Part shown: piece by piece, positions 61,663 to 64,000 of the stretch
How the letters are laid out: each line of letters begins with the position of its first letter
Position numbering within the stretch: position 1 is the first letter of the stretch
From: an uncultured Tropicimonas sp.
Lineage (GTDB): Bacteria; Pseudomonadota; Alphaproteobacteria; Rhodobacterales; Rhodobacteraceae
Length of the DNA stretch: 64,000 nucleotides
Reading direction: 5' to 3'
NCBI GenBank assembly: GCA_947497945.1
Contig: CANMIP010000011.1
Coordinates: 1 to 64,000, forward strand
Program-made: the position numbers and the translations under genes
The notes under the pieces: model-generated
Database searches by the model: none
Seen by the model: only the letters and a program-made list of their open reading frames with translations
What the model was told of the DNA's origin: nothing

Positions 61663-63878
61663 TTCGCACCCCCGGTGCCGAATTGTGTACGTCGTCCGAT
61701 CTGTGTCCGGCCGACGAGGATCTGCAACAGCCCGACAGCGGCGAGCATCACGAAGATCAGGGTTGTGGAATAGGCGATTGCGAGACCGTAATCGTTGTTC
61801 TCGACACGCCCGATGATGTAGCTCGTCGCCATGTCATATTCCGCGGAGACGAGGAAGATGACCGCCGAAATCGCCGTCATGGCCCGCACGAAGCTGTAGA
61901 CCAGCGCCGCGAGGATGGCCGGACGCAGAAGCGGCAGGATCACCTTTCGGAAGGTCTGCCACGAGTTCGCGCCAAGTGTCAGCGAGGATTCGTCGAGCGA
62001 CTTGTCGAGCTGGGACATCGAGGCGATGCCTGCCCGGACGCCCACGGGCATGTTCCGGAAGATGAAACTGATGATCAGGATGATCCCCGTCCCCGTGATC
62101 TCGATTGGCGGCACGTTGAAGGCCAGGATATAGCTGACACCGATCACCGTGCCGGGGATGGCGAAGCTGAGCATCGTGCCGAATTCGAAGGCGTTCTTGC
62201 CCGCGAATGTCTGACGGGTCAGCAGATAGGCCGTCACCAGCCCGACGATGGCGGTCAGCGGCGCGGCCGCGGCGGCGATGTAGAGCGTGGTCCAGAAGCT
62301 GTCCCAGGCGGCCCCCGTCCAGCGAATGCCATCCTCGCCGAAGCCAACCTGAAAAGCAGTGATGTAGTGCTTGAAGGTCAGCGAATTGTTGACACCCCAA
62401 AGCTCCACAAGGCTGCCATAGAGGATCATTGCGTAGACGACGATGGTGAAGAGCCCCCAGATCCCGGCGATGACAAAAACGGGGATGGACAGGCCGGAGG
62501 GCATCAGCGGGTGTACCCCCGCATCGCCCTTGCCGGAAACGGTGGTGTAGCTCTTCTTCCCCAGCCACATGCGCTGTGCGTAGAAGGCCGAGAGGGTGAA
62601 GAACAGGAGCACCATGGCGAGCACCGCCGCGCGGCCCTGGTCATATTGCGCGCCGACGATGGCAAAGAAGATCTCGGTCGAGAGCACGTCGAAATTGCCG
62701 CCCAGCACCAACGGGTTTCCGAAATCGGCCATGCTTTCGATGAAGCCGAGCAGGAAAGCGTTGGCAAGGCCGGGGCGCATCAGTGGCAGCGAGACGGTGC
62801 GGAAGGTCTGCCAGCGGCTGGCCCGCAGGGTCTGTGCGGCTTCCTCCATCGAGGGCGAAACGCCTTCGACCACGCCGATCAGCACGAGGAAAGCGATGGG
62901 CGTGAAGGCCAGCAACTGGGCGATCAGCACGCCGGGAAGCCCGTAGAGCCAGCGCGTCGGTTGGATACCGAAGAGATCGGACATGAAGACGGTGACCGAG
63001 CCCGAGAGGCCGAACATCAGGATCAGTGCCAGCCCGATCACGAAGGGCGGCGTGATGATCGGCAGGACGGTCAGCGCGCGAAGCGCACGTTTGTGACGGA
63101 AGCCCGAGCGGGTCACCACGAGTGCGAAGACCAGGCCGAGGATCGTCGTCAGAAGGCCGACGAGGATGGCGAGGAACAGCGAGTTCCAGGCGACACCACA
63201 GCGCGCGCCTGACAGGCATCCCAACCCCCAGAGGCGGTCGTCGAAGAACTTCGATGCAAAAACGGTGACCGAATAACTGCCCTCTTCGGTCACGAATGCC
63301 GCCAGCAGCATTTTCGCAATCGGGAAGAAGACGAAAGTCGTGACGATGACGATCACGCCGGCAATCGCACTGACGACAAAGACATCGCCATTGATTGCCC
63401 CCCGCGCGGCGATGCCTTGCGTGAACAGGAACAGGAAGGCCGTCGCGACGATCATGGCACCGTAGCCCATGCCGAACTGGCGGTCCCCCAACTCCCCAAA
63501 CAGCGCGTTCAGCCAGTCGGCGGTAAACCCGCGGATGCCAATGCCGAACCCCTGCGCGATCAGCCATCCAAAGCCGAGACTTCCTGCAAGGATCAGGACC
63601 TTCGCATAGAGCGGGTCGGTCTTCTTTCGGCCAATGACGAGAAGTGGCAAGGCCAACGGAATGAAGAGCGGTGCAAGCCAGAGCTTCTTGGCCTGGCCGA
63701 CCAGGAACGCGGCGGGGGCGTAATCGTCTTCGAACGGGTAGCCGTCAAACAGCCACCCGAACGAGAAGAATCCGTCTTCGACCGCATACCACGGCAAAAG
63801 ACAGAACCCGACCCAACCGGCGATGATCCAGAAGATCAGCACCGGCTGGGCGGATTTTTTGCTGGCGATGGTGCGCAT
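61659..63878 (-). CDS. Fused double-domain ABC transporter permease (FbpB/AfuB-like)
   Basis: The 739-residue protein has two permease halves, each with an EAA-like coupling loop. The first reads EEAAQTLRASRWQTFRTVSL, followed by PLMRPG; the second reads SSLTLGANSWQTFRKVILPL. About 14-16 membrane helices are visible, including four N-terminal ones before the first permease domain. The fused arrangement and length match AfuB/FbpB-type importers. The start at 63878 is three bases from the stop of the binding-protein gene. Confidence 0.9.
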   Translation of the reverse strand: MRTIASKKSAQPVLIFWIIAGWVGFCLLPWYAVEDGFFSFGWLFDGYPFEDDYAPAAFLVGQAKKLWLAPLFIPLALPLLVIGRKKTDPLYAKVLILAGSLGFGWLIAQGFGIGIRGFTADWLNALFGELGDRQFGMGYGAMIVATAFLFLFTQGIAARGAINGDVFVVSAIAGVIVIVTTFVFFPIAKMLLAAFVTEEGSYSVTVFASKFFDDRLWGLGCLSGARCGVAWNSLFLAILVGLLTTILGLVFALVVTRSGFRHKRALRALTVLPIITPPFVIGLALILMFGLSGSVTVFMSDLFGIQPTRWLYGLPGVLIAQLLAFTPIAFLVLIGVVEGVSPSMEEAAQTLRASRWQTFRTVSLPLMRPGLANAFLLGFIESMADFGNPLVLGGNFDVLSTEIFFAIVGAQYDQGRAAVLAMVLLFFTLSAFYAQRMWLGKKSYTTVSGKGDAGVHPLMPSGLSIPVFVIAGIWGLFTIVVYAMILYGSLVELWGVNNSLTFKHYITAFQVGFGEDGIRWTGAAWDSFWTTLYIAAAAAPLTAIVGLVTAYLLTRQTFAGKNAFEFGTMLSFAIPGTVIGVSYILAFNVPPIEITGTGIILIISFIFRNMPVGVRAGIASMSQLDKSLDESSLTLGANSWQTFRKVILPLLRPAILAALVYSFVRAMTAISAVIFLVSAEYDMATSYIIGRVENNDYGLAIAYSTTLIFVMLAAVGLLQILVGRTQIGRRTQFGTGGAK

Positions 63879-63881
63879 GTC

Positions 63882-64000
63882 TTACTGAGGCAGAGTTGAG
63901 ACCTCTTCATCCCATTTCTGCAACAGGCGCTTGCGCTCGGCCGAAGAGCCGTACTTCTTGAAGTCGTAATCGATCAGCTTGATCGTCGACATGTCGGGGG
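63882..64000 (-). CDS. ABC transporter substrate-binding protein, C-terminus only
   Basis: The last 38 residues are visible, ending LIDYDFKKYGSSAERKRLLQ followed by KWDEEVSTLPQ and a stop at 63882. A lysine-rich helix with a conserved tryptophan near the end is typical for the C-terminus of iron/sugar-phosphate binding proteins. The gene runs off the window. It is directly upstream of the permease and completes a binding protein - permease - ATPase operon. Confidence 0.8.
   Translation of the reverse strand, partial: PDMSTIKLIDYDFKKYGSSAERKRLLQKWDEEVSTLPQ

Noticed and set aside
61683-63212. 509-codon plus-strand frame opposite the fused permease
   Set aside because: It is an acidic/histidine-rich shadow of a membrane protein gene.
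1-64000. tRNA, rRNA or CRISPR
   Set aside because: Reading both strands I found no convincing tRNA T-loop context, no rRNA-like stretch and no regularly spaced direct repeats; a tRNAscan and repeat search would be decisive.

Overview
This 64-kb window looks like a chromosomal segment of a marine alphaproteobacterium of the Rhodobacterales (Roseobacter/Paracoccaceae type). The reasons are the high GC content, the argH - small lipoproteins - lysA - TIGR02302 run, a DUF6173 protein, a CtrA-like site before the flagellar genes, a soluble reversed-topology chemoreceptor and many ribose-type ABC and pentitol genes. No tRNA, rRNA or CRISPR array was seen.

Layout. 0.15-1.6 kb: soluble chemoreceptor, followed by an IS66/IS3 scar. 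2.0-5.2 kb (minus): acyl-CoA dehydrogenase, metallo-beta-lactamase hydrolase, DUF6173. 5.3-13.6 kb: housekeeping genes (Sua5-type tRNA t6A enzyme, TlpA thioredoxin, argH, two small lipoproteins including an LptM-like one, DUF374 acyltransferase, lysA, TIGR02302 protein). 13.9-25.5 kb (minus): a pentitol (ribitol/xylitol) catabolic region with xylitol-type dehydrogenase, xylulokinase, AraC regulator, ribose-type ABC importer, two SDR dehydrogenases, FGGY kinase and HAD phosphatase; stem-loops sit in several of its junctions. 26.2-34.3 kb: SGNH hydrolase with an AIG1-like membrane protein, an SbcD/SbcC-like nuclease pair, a beta-hydroxyacid dehydrogenase and a PfkB kinase.

34.8-49.9 kb is the most interesting part: an anaerobic respiratory island. 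A periplasmic protein with 12 heme-attachment motifs (one an atypical CX4CH) and a Rap1a/Tai-like partner are divergent from an FNR-type regulator, which is translationally coupled to ccmF-ccmH-ccmI (the NrfEFG-equivalent heme lyase set, without ccmABCDE). Two small genes (YciI, EVE) follow, and then a complete napFDAGHBC nitrate reductase operon. Nearly identical dyads (CTGA-N6-TCAG) precede both the 12-heme gene and napF, which fits one FNR-type regulon. I infer that the multiheme protein is a terminal reductase or electron-transfer partner working with Nap and matured by its own heme lyase; its substrate is unknown.

50.7-56.5 kb: flagellar genes motB-flgE-flgK-flgL-flgI, cut off on the right by a pile of broken insertion sequences (IS110/IS1111 type, an IS3 element and two further IS3-family remnants, 56.6-59.6 kb). 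59.8-64 kb: an inositol-monophosphatase family enzyme convergent with an iron/sugar-phosphate type ABC importer (ATPase, fused double permease, and the C-terminus of a binding protein running off the window).
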